A DNA stretch of 64,000 nucleotides from Bog-532 sp963830385 (GTDB lineage: Bacteria > Actinomycetota > Actinomycetes > Streptosporangiales > Streptosporangiaceae), in contig CAWHMD010000005.1 of the NCBI GenBank assembly GCA_963830385.1, positions 310,001 through 374,000 of the forward strand, written 5' to 3'. The translations under genes were made by a program, and so were the position numbers. The notes beneath the pieces are model-generated. The model was not told where the DNA came from and searched no databases. It saw only the letters and a list, made by a program, of their open reading frames with translations. This document shows positions 16,862-25,939 of the stretch, one piece after another. Numbering within the stretch: the stretch's first letter is position 1; each line of letters opens with the position of its first letter.

Positions 16862-18328
16862 CTAGCGGGCGGGCGCGCGGCGCAGCAGCGCCAGGAACAG
16901 GGCGTCGGTGCCGTGCCGGTGCGGCCAGAGCTGGACGTAACGGCCGTCCGGGCCGCGGGTGACGCCGGGGACCGGGCGGCCCAGCGCGCCGGCCAGCACG
17001 GCGGGGGCGTCGAGCACGGTCACGTCGTCACGGGCGGCCAGCACGGCGGCCACCACGCCCTCGGTCTCGTCCTGGTGCGGGGTGCAGGTCACGTAGCCGA
17101 CCACGCCGCCGGGCCGGGCGGCGTCGATGGCCGCGTTCAGCAGCTCCCGCTGCAGGGGGACGAGGCCCTCCACGTCCTCGGGTGACTTGCGCCAGCGGGC
17201 CTCCGGGCGGCGCCGCAGCGCGCCCAGGCCCGAGCAGGGCACGTCGGCCAGCACCCGGGCGAACGAGCCGGGTTGCCAGGCGCCGGCCCGCCCATCGGCG
17301 GCGATCGCGGCGGCGTTGGTGAGCCGGCGCAGGTGCTCGCCGGTCAGCCCTGCCCGGTGCGGGCGCAGGTCGGCGCCGATCAGGTGAGTGCCGGGGCTGG
17401 CCTGCCCGGCCAGCCCGGCCAGCAGAGCGGCCTTGCCGCCGGGCCCGGCGCACAGGTCAAGCCAGGGGCCGGCCTGGTCCACCGGCGCGTGGGCCAGGGC
17501 CAGCGCGACCAGCTGGCTGGCCTCGTCCTGGACGAACGCGCGGCCGTCGGCCACGGCCGGGACGGCGGCCGGGTCGCCGCCGGGCAGGATCACGCCGAAC
17601 GGGGACAGCGGGGCCGGGGTGGGCTCGCCGTCCCCGGCGGTCAGCTCGGCGGGCTCGCTGATCCCGGGAACGGCCACCAGCGTGGTCTGCGGCCGGACGT
17701 TGCCCGCCTTGAGCGTCGCCTCGGTCTCCTCAAGGTTCCCGCCGAGCGCGTCCGCGAACGCGGTCACGATCCAGCGCGGGTAGCCGTAGGCGGCGGCCAG
17801 GTACCCGGCCGGGTCGGCCGACCGGTCCGGGGTGATGATTTCCAGCCAGCCGTCCAGGTCGCGGGTGCTGACCCGGCGCAGCACGGCGTTGACGAAACCG
17901 GCCGGGCGCATCCCCACCACGTCCTTGGCCAGGTCCACCGACGTGGCCACGGCGGCGTGGCTGGCCACCCGGGTGGCCAGCAACTGGTGGGCACCCAGCC
18001 GCAGCACCTCGCGGACCGGCGGGTCGATGTCGCGGGCGGGGCGGTCGCTGCACAGGTCGAGGATCGAGTCGTAGGTCTGGCGGCCGCGCAGCGTGCCGTA
18101 GGTCAGCTCGGTGGCCAGCGCGGCGTCCCGGCCCTCGATCCCGCGTTCGCGCAGCAGCGCGGGCAGCAGCAGGTTGGCGTAGGCGTCCCGCTCGTCGACG
18201 GCCGCCAGCACGTCGTAGGCGACCCGCCGGACCGGGTCGGCGCGGGTGGCGCGGCGCGGCCCGGAACGGCCGCCGGATTGGGGGCCGGGCCGGGGACGGC
18301 CCCGGCCCCGCTGGGTCCTCTGGGCCAC
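16862..18328 (-). CDS. rsmB: 16S rRNA m5C967 methyltransferase (RsmB/Sun)
   Basis: Methylates C967 of 16S rRNA. 488 residues: a basic Arg/Gly-rich N-terminal tail, a NusB-like RNA-binding domain (about 30-165, with VLRLGAHQLL) and a Rossmann methyltransferase domain. Visible motifs are LDLCAGPGGKAALL (SAM binding), ADVPCSGLGALRRRPEARW (motif IV, Cys of PCSG) and the catalytic Cys in VGYVTCTPHQDE. Two bases separate it from fmt, so it is in the same operon as def-fmt. Confidence 0.94.
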   Translation of the reverse strand: MAQRTQRGRGRPRPGPQSGGRSGPRRATRADPVRRVAYDVLAAVDERDAYANLLLPALLRERGIEGRDAALATELTYGTLRGRQTYDSILDLCSDRPARDIDPPVREVLRLGAHQLLATRVASHAAVATSVDLAKDVVGMRPAGFVNAVLRRVSTRDLDGWLEIITPDRSADPAGYLAAAYGYPRWIVTAFADALGGNLEETEATLKAGNVRPQTTLVAVPGISEPAELTAGDGEPTPAPLSPFGVILPGGDPAAVPAVADGRAFVQDEASQLVALALAHAPVDQAGPWLDLCAGPGGKAALLAGLAGQASPGTHLIGADLRPHRAGLTGEHLRRLTNAAAIAADGRAGAWQPGSFARVLADVPCSGLGALRRRPEARWRKSPEDVEGLVPLQRELLNAAIDAARPGGVVGYVTCTPHQDETEGVVAAVLAARDDVTVLDAPAVLAGALGRPVPGVTRGPDGRYVQLWPHRHGTDALFLALLRRAPAR

Positions 18329-18330
18329 GG

Positions 18331-19278
18331 TCAGCCCAGCTTCGGGGTGTCGGGACCGGTCTGGTGCAGACCGCGGCCCCAGTCGGCGGCGGCCATCGGG
18401 CGCTTGCCGGGCGGCTGGACCAGGCCCAGCTGGACCGGCTCGGTGCCCGTCCCGGCCAGCACCGAGCGACGGCTGACCAGGAGCTCGCCCGGGGCCAGGG
18501 ACGGCGCGGCGGCCAGGGCGGCGGGATCGGCCGGCTCGACCGGGCCGAGCTTGAGCCGGGCCCCGCCGAACTCGGTCCAGGCCCCCGGGTCGGGGGTGCA
18601 GGCCCGGATCAGCCGGCCGATGGCCACCGCCGGCAGCCCCCAGTCGACCCGGGCGTCCTCGGGGTTGATCTTGGGCGCGTAGCTGATCCCCTCGTCCGGC
18701 TGCGGGACCGCCCGCACCTCGCCGGACTCGATGCCGTCGAGGGTGTCGACCAGCAGCCGGGCGCCCGCCACCGCCAGCCGGCCCAGCAGGTCGCCGGCGG
18801 TGTCCCGCGGGCCGATCGCCTCGGTCAGCACCCCGAACACCGGGCCCGCGTCCAGCTCTTTCACGATCTGGAAGGTGGTCGCGCCGGTGATGTCGTCGCC
18901 GTGCAGCAGAGCGTGCTGCACGGGGGCGGCCCCGCGCCAGGCCGGCAGCACCGAGAAGTGCAGGTTCACCCAGCCGTGGGCCGGGATGTCCAGCGCCACC
19001 TGCGGCAGTAGCGCGCCGTAGGCGGTCACCGGGCAGCAGTCCGGGTTGATCGCGCGCAGCCGGTCCAGGAACTCCGGGTCGCGCGCCCTGACCGGCTTGA
19101 GCACCTCCAGGCCGGCCGCGGTGGCCAGCTCGGCCACCGGGCTCGTCTCCAGGTGCCGGCCGCGCCCGGCCGGGGCGTCGGGGCGGGTGACCACCGCCAC
19201 GACCTCGTGCCGGGAGGCCAGCAGGGCCTCCAGCGCCACCACAGCCGGGTCCGGTGTCCCGGCGAAGACCAGCCGCAT
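18331..19278 (-). CDS. fmt: Methionyl-tRNA formyltransferase
   Basis: Formylates Met-tRNAi with 10-formyl-THF so that translation can start. 315 residues: N-terminal MRLVFAGTPDPAVVALEALL, the catalytic region around NPDCCPVTAYGALLPQ and NLHFSVLPAWRGAAPVQ (Asn/His of the formyltransferase active site), GATTFQIVKELDAGPV, and the C-terminal tRNA-binding OB-like domain (about 205-315). The usual SYG of the family reads TAYG here. It is seven bases after def. Confidence 0.95.
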   Translation of the reverse strand: MRLVFAGTPDPAVVALEALLASRHEVVAVVTRPDAPAGRGRHLETSPVAELATAAGLEVLKPVRARDPEFLDRLRAINPDCCPVTAYGALLPQVALDIPAHGWVNLHFSVLPAWRGAAPVQHALLHGDDITGATTFQIVKELDAGPVFGVLTEAIGPRDTAGDLLGRLAVAGARLLVDTLDGIESGEVRAVPQPDEGISYAPKINPEDARVDWGLPAVAIGRLIRACTPDPGAWTEFGGARLKLGPVEPADPAALAAAPSLAPGELLVSRRSVLAGTGTEPVQLGLVQPPGKRPMAAADWGRGLHQTGPDTPKLG

Positions 19279-19285
19279 CAGCCGG

Positions 19286-19831
19286 TCACAGCGCCTTGCC
19301 GAAGGTCGGGTGGGGCGAGCTGCGCAGCTCGGGCACGGCCATGCCGGACCACTCGGCCTCGCGGATGGCCTTCATGGCCAGCTTCTTCTGCTCGGGGTCG
19401 AGCCGGTCGATGAACAGGACGCCGTCCAGGTGGTCGGTCTCGTGCTGGAAGCAGCGGGCCATCCGCTCGGTGCCCTCCAGCGTGATCGGGTCGCCGTACA
19501 TGTTGACGCCCTTGGCCACCGTGCGCCAGGCCCGCTTGGTCGGGAAGGCCAGCCCCGGGAACGACAGGCAGCCCTCGTCGTCGGTGTCCTCTTCCTCGGA
19601 CAGGTCGAGGGTCGGGTTGATCAGGTGCCCCAGCTCGTCGTCGACGAAATAGGTGAACACCCGCAGGCCCACGCCGATCTGCGGCGCCGCCAGGCCCGCG
19701 CCGGGCGCGTCCATCATCGTGTCGGTGAGGTCCTTGACGAGCTTGCGCAGCTCGGCATCGAAATCACGGACCGGCTCAGCCGCGGTGCGCAGCACCGGGT
19801 CACCGAACAGCCGGATCGGCTTGACGCTCAC
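19286..19831 (-). CDS. def: Peptide deformylase
   Basis: Removes the N-formyl group from nascent proteins. 181 residues with the three metal/active-site motifs: GAGLAAPQIG (motif I, about 44-53), EGCLSFPG (motif II with the metal Cys) and QHETDHLDG (motif III, HExxH). First gene of def-fmt-rsmB on the minus strand. A GGGCGT-CGCTC-ACGCCC hairpin at 19853-19869 lies in its leader. Confidence 0.96.
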   Translation of the reverse strand: MSVKPIRLFGDPVLRTAAEPVRDFDAELRKLVKDLTDTMMDAPGAGLAAPQIGVGLRVFTYFVDDELGHLINPTLDLSEEEDTDDEGCLSFPGLAFPTKRAWRTVAKGVNMYGDPITLEGTERMARCFQHETDHLDGVLFIDRLDPEQKKLAMKAIREAEWSGMAVPELRSSPHPTFGKAL

Positions 19832-19918
19832 GAAGATCCTCCCGGCCCAGACGGGCGTCGCTCACGCCCGCACAAGGGCGTTGTTACCTTCTTGTCAGTC
19901 TAGGCGGCCGGAGGCAGG

Positions 19919-21190
19919 TCAAAGCCGCGATCGGGCCTTGAACGCGGCCTTGCGGGCGGCCTTGGCCACGTCCGGCTCCGGGTGGTGGTCGCTGAGCGTG
20001 GTCAGCAGCTCGGTGACGGCCGGGTGCTCGACCCGCCACAGCCCGGCCACCAGCTCGGCTTGCGCGTGCGGCGGCAGGTCCGGCAGCAGCTCGGCCACCA
20101 CGTCGTCGGGGGCCGCCTCCTCCAGCAGCCCGGCGCCCAGGTCGACCAGCAGCCAGGCGCTGTCCTCGCGGGACAGGCCGGCCTCCTCGCCGTGCTCGCG
20201 CAGCCAGACGGCCGCGTGCGGGCGCAGCACCGGGTTGGCCAGCGCGCGCCGGACGGTGGGCACGGCGGCCGCGCCAACCCGGTCCATCACCGCGAACGCG
20301 GCCCCCCGCAGGCCCGGTGAGCCCTGGCTGGCCGCCTCGGTCAGTTCCTCGGCGGCCTGCTCGGGGTTGCGCCGGGCCAGCCAGGCGGCGATCTCCGCCT
20401 CGCCGTCCTCGGCGTCGTAGTCGGCCAGCACGGCCAGCACCCCCGCGGCACCGCCGTCAGCGCTGCCACCCAGCACCGGCACCCGCCAGCCGCGCTGCTG
20501 CAGCCGGTCGCGGACCGCCCACAGCCCGATCGGTGACAGCGTGACCGTCAGCCCGGCTTCGTCAGCGTCGTCGGAGTCCGCGCCCAGCTCGACCACGCCC
20601 AGGTCGGCCAGCAGCTCCAGGCCGGGCTCGAGCCGGGGCGAGAGGGCGCCGTCCGGGGCTTCCGGCGAGGCCGCGCTGGCGGGCTCGGTCATGGCGCCGA
20701 CGGCGGCCGCGTAGGCCTCGAACAGCGCGTCCAGCCGGACCGGGCGGCCCGCCGTGTACAGCGCGGTGGTCAGGCCGTCGAGGTTCTCCAGCCCGAGCAC
20801 CGTCTCCAGGGCCGCCAACCACAGGTCGAGGGCGTCGTCCGGGCGGGCTTCGCCCAGCACCCCGAACCGCTCCCCCGGCCCGGCCTGGTCGGCGTCCACC
20901 GCCACCATGGCGGTGCCGATGGCGATGGCCCAGGCGGCGTGGATCTCGTCCAGGGACAGGTCCAGCGTGCCCGCCGCTTCGGCCGCGTCCGTGGTCGTCA
21001 GGTCGCCGCTCCTGGTGACCGCGCGGTCCTTGCCCGCCCAGCCGGCCAGACTCTGCGCGGCCCGCAGCAGCGGCGCCACCCTGGCCGCGGCGGTCAGCTC
21101 CTCACGGGACGCCAGCCGCACCGGAGGCATCCGGGTGAGGCTGCTTGCGCCCCGCGGCCGGGGCGGCACGCTCTCATGCGAGGTTGCCAC
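19919..21190 (-). CDS. Conserved hypothetical protein with HEAT-like C-terminus
   Basis: 423 residues, cytoplasmic by composition (no signal or membrane segment). The first half is Ala-rich and acidic with no motif I recognise; the C-terminal third (about 270-420) consists of short alpha-helical repeats of HEAT/armadillo type (for example LRGAAFAVMDRVGAAAVPTVRRAL), which often act as protein-binding scaffolds. It lies between def and priA on the same strand. The start may instead be the internal ATG at MPPVRLASREEL (21130). Confidence 0.75.
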   Translation of the reverse strand: MATSHESVPPRPRGASSLTRMPPVRLASREELTAAARVAPLLRAAQSLAGWAGKDRAVTRSGDLTTTDAAEAAGTLDLSLDEIHAAWAIAIGTAMVAVDADQAGPGERFGVLGEARPDDALDLWLAALETVLGLENLDGLTTALYTAGRPVRLDALFEAYAAAVGAMTEPASAASPEAPDGALSPRLEPGLELLADLGVVELGADSDDADEAGLTVTLSPIGLWAVRDRLQQRGWRVPVLGGSADGGAAGVLAVLADYDAEDGEAEIAAWLARRNPEQAAEELTEAASQGSPGLRGAAFAVMDRVGAAAVPTVRRALANPVLRPHAAVWLREHGEEAGLSREDSAWLLVDLGAGLLEEAAPDDVVAELLPDLPPHAQAELVAGLWRVEHPAVTELLTTLSDHHPEPDVAKAARKAAFKARSRL

Positions 21191-21238
21191 ACAGGCACCT
21201 TACGGCCTCGGTCCAAATGCTTGGGATTACCGCGCCGC

Positions 21239-23314
21239 TCAGATCAGTTCGGCCGGGTCGAGCTGGACCCGGGCTATCCCGGCGTCTTTGCGCGGGCTGC
21301 GAGCCGCCTGCGCGGCCTGCAGGGCCCGGGCCAGGGCCGACCCTCCGGCCCGGGGCACCCGGATCAGCGCACGTACCGGGGCGTCCCCGCCGTCTGACCC
21401 TTTCTCATCATCATCGAACGCTCCGTCCTCGGCCGCCAGCACGTGCTCATCCGGCACCGGGCCCAGCACCTCGGCGTCCGCCGGCAGCCCGACCCGGCCC
21501 AGCAGCTCATCCACCGCCGCGGCCGGCCCGGTGATCGCGGCCATCCGGACCGCCGGCGGGAACGCCAGCTCCTCGCGTTCGGCCAGTTCCCGCTCGGCGT
21601 GACCGACCGGGTCCCAGCGGATCAGCGCCTGTACGGCGGGCAGGCCGGCGTCGGCGTTGATCAGCACGGTCGATCCCGGCCGGGCCAGCGCGGCCGCGTT
21701 CAGCCACTTGCGCAGGGCTTCCTCGGCGGCCCGCAGGCTGGGCCGGCCGAGCAGGGCCCAGCCGTCCAGCAGCAACGCGCCCGCGTAGCCTTCGGCGGCC
21801 ACCGGCTCGGCCCCCGGGGTGGCCACCACCACCGCCGGATCGGCCGTCACGGTCGCGATGACCGACTGGCCGCCGGAAAACCGCACCGGCACCGACGGGA
21901 ACGCCCGGCCCAGTTCCTCGGCGGTGCGCGCCGCCCCGGTGACCATGGCCCGCACGTGGGTGAAGCCGCACCGCGGGCAGCTCCAGTTGGCGGCGACCGC
22001 GCCGCACCAGCGGCAGTGCGGGATCTGCCGGGCGGCGGCGATCTCCAGCTGGCCCGAGCAGACGGCGCAGCGGGCCTGGGCCCGGCACCGGCCGCAGGCG
22101 ATCGCGGCCAGGTAGCCCCGCCGCGGCACCTGGACCAGCACCGGGCCGTGGGCCAGCGCGGCCCGGGCCGTGCGCAGGGTCAGGCTGGGCAGCCGCGCGC
22201 TCAGCGCGGCCCCGTCCCGCTCCAGCTCGTCCTCGTCGGCCGCGGTCCGGACCCGGGGCGCGGTGGCCCGCAGCACCCCCCGGTCCCCGGCCAGCGTGCG
22301 CGCCCAGCCCGACGCGACCAGCTGGGTCACCTCGGTGGTGCGGGAGAACCCGCCGATCAGCGCGGCCGCGCCCTGCCGGTGCGCGCGCAGCGCCAGCACC
22401 TCGCGGGCGTGCGGGTACGGCGCCCGCCGCTCCGCGTGCAGGTCGTCGCCGTCGTCCCACAGCACGACCAGCCCCAGGTCACGGACGGGCGCGAACATCG
22501 CCGCGCGGGTGCCGGCCGAGATGCGGACCGAGCCCCGCAGCACCGCCAGCCAGCGCCGGTAGCGTTCGGCCGGGCCCAGCTCGGCGGTCAGGCAGACGTG
22601 CTGATCGGGGCCGAGCCGGGCGGTCAGGGCGGCGTCCACCCGGGCCAGGTCCTTGACGTCCGGCACCACGATCACCGTGCCCCGGCCGGCCGCCGCGGCG
22701 GTGGCCGCGGCCACCGCGATCTCGTCCGGCCATTCCGGGCCGGGCAGCGCGGACCAGGCGGCCCGGATCCCGCGCCCTTCGGCTATACCGGTCAGGAACG
22801 CCTCGCCCGCCGGGTAGCGCGCCCAGGACCCGGGTGCGGGCCGGTCCGGGGGCCCGGCGGCGGGGGGTGAGGGCTTGGCTTCGGTGGCCGCGTGCCGCGG
22901 GGGCACCGCCAGCCGGAGCACGTCGGCCAGGGTGCCCGCGTACCGGTCGGCGACGGCGCGGGCCAGCCCGGCGACCTCGGGGGTCAGCACCGCTTCGGCC
23001 GACACCACCCGGTCCAGGTAGGACAGCCGGCCCTGGTGGTCGCTGGTGGCCACCCGCTCCAGCACGTACCCGTCCACCAGCTTGCCGGAGAACCGGACCC
23101 GGACCCGGCAGCCCGGGACGACGTCGGCCGCCAGCCGCTGCGGCACCAGGTAGTCGAACGGCCGGTCCAGATGGGCCAGCGGGATGTCCACCGCGACCTT
23201 GACCACCGGCAGCTCGGCGGCCGGGGTGGTGTCCTTGACCTTGACCCGGCCGCCGGCCCGCTTACCGGACCGGCGCTGGCCGGCCGCGGGAGGCGAGTCG
23301 CTGGTCTGAGTCAC
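21239..23314 (-). CDS. priA: Primosomal protein N' (PriA), helicase-degenerate form
   Basis: PriA recognises stalled forks to reload the replisome. 691 residues: N-terminal DNA-binding domain (about 40-135, VDIPLAHLDRPFDYLVP), a RecA-like region, and the zinc-binding insertion with cysteines in CGRCRAQARCAVC and CRWCGAVAANWSCPRCG (about 410-455). The Walker A Gly-Lys-Thr is absent (the region reads GRGIRAAWSALPGPEW) and the DEAH box is replaced by LWDDGDD, so ATP-driven unwinding is unlikely. This loss is common to actinobacterial PriA. Confidence 0.92.
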   Translation of the reverse strand: MTQTSDSPPAAGQRRSGKRAGGRVKVKDTTPAAELPVVKVAVDIPLAHLDRPFDYLVPQRLAADVVPGCRVRVRFSGKLVDGYVLERVATSDHQGRLSYLDRVVSAEAVLTPEVAGLARAVADRYAGTLADVLRLAVPPRHAATEAKPSPPAAGPPDRPAPGSWARYPAGEAFLTGIAEGRGIRAAWSALPGPEWPDEIAVAAATAAAAGRGTVIVVPDVKDLARVDAALTARLGPDQHVCLTAELGPAERYRRWLAVLRGSVRISAGTRAAMFAPVRDLGLVVLWDDGDDLHAERRAPYPHAREVLALRAHRQGAAALIGGFSRTTEVTQLVASGWARTLAGDRGVLRATAPRVRTAADEDELERDGAALSARLPSLTLRTARAALAHGPVLVQVPRRGYLAAIACGRCRAQARCAVCSGQLEIAAARQIPHCRWCGAVAANWSCPRCGFTHVRAMVTGAARTAEELGRAFPSVPVRFSGGQSVIATVTADPAVVVATPGAEPVAAEGYAGALLLDGWALLGRPSLRAAEEALRKWLNAAALARPGSTVLINADAGLPAVQALIRWDPVGHAERELAEREELAFPPAVRMAAITGPAAAVDELLGRVGLPADAEVLGPVPDEHVLAAEDGAFDDDEKGSDGGDAPVRALIRVPRAGGSALARALQAAQAARSPRKDAGIARVQLDPAELI

Positions 23315-23385
23315 GCTCCCGTGTCTACCAGAGTTGGCAGGCCGCTAAGATCGCCTCGCCGTTGGGGGCCATCTGCAGGAGCGTC

Positions 23386-24009
23386 ATGAACCAATCTTTG
23401 GCCCGTAGTGCGGCTGAGCGGGTAAGGGCGGCTGGGACTTTGCTGGTCATCGCCGCCGCGCTGGGGCTCGGGGCGCTGACCGACCTGGGGCAGGCGTGGC
23501 TGCCGCAGTCGAGCGCGTCGCTGGCCAACTCGGGCGCGTCCTGGGCGGCGGTCGCGTTCGTGCTCGCCCTGCTGGCCACCGGCACCGCCCGGGCGGTGCT
23601 GTGGGGCCTGCTCGGCCTGGCCGGGCTGGCCGGCGGCTACTACCTCACCGCGATCAGCCGGCACGTGCCCGAGTCACCGCGCAGCATCCAGTTCTGGATG
23701 CTGGCCGCCGTGATCGTCGGCCCGCTGCTGGGCGTGGCCGCGTCGTGGGTCCGCCGCGGCTCACCGGTCACGGCCGCCCTGGGGACCGGGGCCGCGACCG
23801 GCCTGCTGGGCGGCGAGAGCGTCTATGGCCTGACGGCGATCGCGAGCAGCACGTCGTCGCTCTACTGGACCATCCAGCTGGCCGTCGCCGTCGCCCTGCT
23901 GATCGCCCTGGACGCCTGGCGGGTCCGCGAACCCGCCCCGATCGTCCTCAGCGTGGTCACCGCAGGAGTGGTCGGCACCCTGACCGCCCTCGTCTACCTG
24001 AAGGGCTAG
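23386..24009 (+). CDS. Multi-pass membrane protein (DUF6518-like)
   Basis: 207-residue integral membrane protein with about six hydrophobic segments: LLVIAAALGLGALT, AAVAFVLALLATG, VLWGLLGLAGLAGGYYL, FWMLAAVIVGPLLGVAASW, a segment near 120-140, and a pair at about 160-200. Start at MNQSLARSAAE (ATG 23386) with GGAG upstream. Function unknown; the pattern matches the actinobacterial DUF6518 group. Divergent from priA, with 71 bases between the two starts. Confidence 0.8.
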   Translation: MNQSLARSAAERVRAAGTLLVIAAALGLGALTDLGQAWLPQSSASLANSGASWAAVAFVLALLATGTARAVLWGLLGLAGLAGGYYLTAISRHVPESPRSIQFWMLAAVIVGPLLGVAASWVRRGSPVTAALGTGAATGLLGGESVYGLTAIASSTSSLYWTIQLAVAVALLIALDAWRVREPAPIVLSVVTAGVVGTLTALVYLKG

Positions 24010-24077
24010 CTCGCCAGGTTGACCAGCACCACCGCGCGCTGGGTTGACCGGCACCACCGCGGGCACGGCGAGGCGGT

Positions 24078-24179
24078 CTATCCGGCTAGCGAGTCCCGGG
24101 CCGGAGGCCCGGGCGAGCGGCCGGTCCTACGGTAGCTACCGCCGCGGGAAAGTGGGGGGTCCAGGGGGGTCACCCCCCC
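24078..24179 (-). repeat. ~100-bp intergenic repeat, copy A
   Basis: Read on the minus strand from 24179 it begins with a G-run, then GACCCCCCTGGACCCCC, CCCGCGGCGGTA, CCGTAGGACCGGCC, CTCGCCCG, GCCTCCGGCCCGGGACTCGC and GCCGGATAG. The same blocks occur in the same order at 52374-52475 on the plus strand, with about a dozen differences over 100 bases. Copy A starts three bases after the stop of the Rv2175c-like gene. Internal GC-rich self-complementarity suggests a structured 3' RNA element. Confidence 0.85.
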
Positions 24180-24182
24180 GGG

Positions 24183-24545
24183 TTATATGGCGAGGGCCTG
24201 GGCTCGGCGGTTGACCTCGGTCCGGCGGTTCTTGACGATCGCCTCGATCGGGGTGCCCGGCAGGGTGTCGTCCTCGGTGAACAGCCACCGCAGCGCCGAG
24301 ACGTCGTCGAACCCGCAGTCCAGCAGCAGGGTCAGCGTGCCGTGCAGTCCCTTGACGACCTGGTCGCCGTCCAGGAACGCGGCGGGCACCCCGACCGCGC
24401 CACCGGGGCGGGTCACAGCGAGCAGTTTGCGGTCGCGCAGCAGCTGCTTGACACGACCGGCGGGGATGCTGAGACGGGCGGCGACATCTGGCAACGGAAG
24501 CCAGTCACCCACGAGGGCGTCGTCCGCGGCGTTGATCTGAGCCAC
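24183..24545 (-). CDS. Rv2175c-family DNA-binding protein
   Basis: 120-residue winged-helix/HTH protein like M. tuberculosis Rv2175c, a DNA-binding substrate of the Ser/Thr kinase PknL. Start at GTG 24545 (VAQINAADDALVG). Visible are WLPLPDVAARLSIPAGRVKQLLRDRKLL (HTH, about 15-42), the wing-side VGVPAAFLDG, and the C-terminal TLLLDCGFDDVSALRWLFTEDDTL. The frame is open upstream, antisense to ctaG-like coding, without related sequence. The 3' end abuts repeat copy A. Confidence 0.88.
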   Translation of the reverse strand: MAQINAADDALVGDWLPLPDVAARLSIPAGRVKQLLRDRKLLAVTRPGGAVGVPAAFLDGDQVVKGLHGTLTLLLDCGFDDVSALRWLFTEDDTLPGTPIEAIVKNRRTEVNRRAQALAI

Positions 24546-24616
24546 GCATCCAATTTGCCACGCGCTGGGCGCTGCGAAACACCCCCCGTGCGCCTCATTT
24601 CGCGACCCGGATACCG

Positions 24617-25759
24617 CTAGACCTGCCGGAACCGCTCCCGGAAGCGCGGATCGTTCTCCCACCACGGACGTTCCGGATCGTCGGTGCCTGTTTCTTCTGC
24701 GACTGGTGGGGCTGTTGAGGCTGGCGTGGCGTGGGAGCTTTCGGGGGCGGGGAGGTCGCCGGGGACCTCGCGGGAGACCTCTCCGGGGGTCGCGCCGGGG
24801 GAGGCGGCCCGGAGCCTGGCGGGCCTGCCCTCGGCGGCGATGGCGGCTGCCTTGCGGGCAGCGCGGGCCGCGTCCCTGGCCGCATCGCGGGCGTCGAGCT
24901 CGGCGTCGATCTCGGCCGCTTCCTTTTCGTCCTCGCGGATGAACTGAATGAGCTGGGCGACCAGGAACGGCAGGCCGACCAGGTCCCCGAAGATCCACAG
25001 GGTGCCGCCGCCCAGGATCTGGTCGGTGCCCAGGCTGGGTCCCCACGGCCGGGCCAGCGCGTGGTAGTAGCCGGCGCCGATCAGGTTGGTGTCGGCGATC
25101 ACCGCCAGGCCGAGGAAGGCGTCGCCGATCACCTCGGCTCCGGTGATCCACAGCGAGACGCCGTAGGAGTAGGCCTTGGGCACCGGGTCCACCCGCAGCA
25201 GCGTCCAGAAGAACACGTATCCCGGTGCCATCAGCACCAGGTGGGTCAGCTCGCGCACCCCGGCGCTGTGGAAACAGGCCGTGTACCAGGTGGTGAAGTA
25301 CATGACGAACGGCACCGCGACCAGCGCCAGGGTGGTGATGGCCGGGAACGTGAGCCACCGGGCCACCCGGGTGTGAATGGCCCGGTCCAGCCGCCGGCCC
25401 GCGCGCGGGAACACCGCGATGAACATGGTCAGCGGCTGGCCGAGTGCCAGGAACAGCGGAGCCAGCAGGAGCAGCAGGATCGTCTGGAACGACCGCATGA
25501 AGAACAGCACGCCGAAGTAGGTGCCGAACGAGCCCATGGTGGCGATGGCGATGATGACCAGGCCCAGCCCGAAGTTGACCGCCCGGGTCCAGGGCCACGG
25601 CTCGTCCCGCCCGCGCAGCCGGTAGAGCCCGGCCAGGTAGGCCGCGGCCAGCGCCAGGATCAGCCCCAGCATCCACGGATCGAGCGTCCACTCGGTGAAG
25701 CCGCGGGCCACGGTCAGCGGCGGCGGCCCGTGGTATCCACCAGCCAGCGCATGTGCCAT
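24617..25759 (-). CDS. CtaG-type cytochrome c oxidase assembly protein
   Basis: Membrane protein of the caa3_CtaG family, associated with assembly of the copper centre of cytochrome oxidase. 380 residues from ATG 25759 (MAHALAGGYHGPPPL). About seven transmembrane segments lie between residues 30 and 270, with LAPLFLALGQPLTM and the conserved polar/His residues in HTRVARWLTFP, WYTACFHSAG and ELTHLVLMAPGYVFFW. The last ~110 residues are a hydrophilic Ala/Glu/Pro-rich cytoplasmic tail ending in WWENDPRFRERF, longer than in most relatives. Confidence 0.88.
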   Translation of the reverse strand: MAHALAGGYHGPPPLTVARGFTEWTLDPWMLGLILALAAAYLAGLYRLRGRDEPWPWTRAVNFGLGLVIIAIATMGSFGTYFGVLFFMRSFQTILLLLLAPLFLALGQPLTMFIAVFPRAGRRLDRAIHTRVARWLTFPAITTLALVAVPFVMYFTTWYTACFHSAGVRELTHLVLMAPGYVFFWTLLRVDPVPKAYSYGVSLWITGAEVIGDAFLGLAVIADTNLIGAGYYHALARPWGPSLGTDQILGGGTLWIFGDLVGLPFLVAQLIQFIREDEKEAAEIDAELDARDAARDAARAARKAAAIAAEGRPARLRAASPGATPGEVSREVPGDLPAPESSHATPASTAPPVAEETGTDDPERPWWENDPRFRERFRQV

Positions 25760-25848
25760 GCCTGCCACGCTATCGCCGTGTCCGGGGGCCGCGGGCGCAG
25801 GGGCGGCCGGCGGCCGGGCGGCGGCAAAGTAACGGAAGCGCATCCAGT

Positions 25849-25864
25849 CCAGCAAAACTGCTGG
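25849..25864. promoter_or_regulatory. Inverted repeat in ctaG/S53 protease spacer
   Basis: CCAGCA-AAAC-TGCTGG, a perfect 6+6 repeat, nested inside a wider AAGTAA (25827-25832) / TTACTT (25867-25872) pair. It lies about 75-110 bases upstream of the protease start. Possible operator or leader structure; no regulator can be named. Confidence 0.4.
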
Positions 25865-25939
25865 CAATTACTTGCGCGCTGGTGGCGGTGGCAGCAAGGT
25901 GACCGGTAGCGTCGAGGCCGCCTGGCCCCTCGGCTCCGG

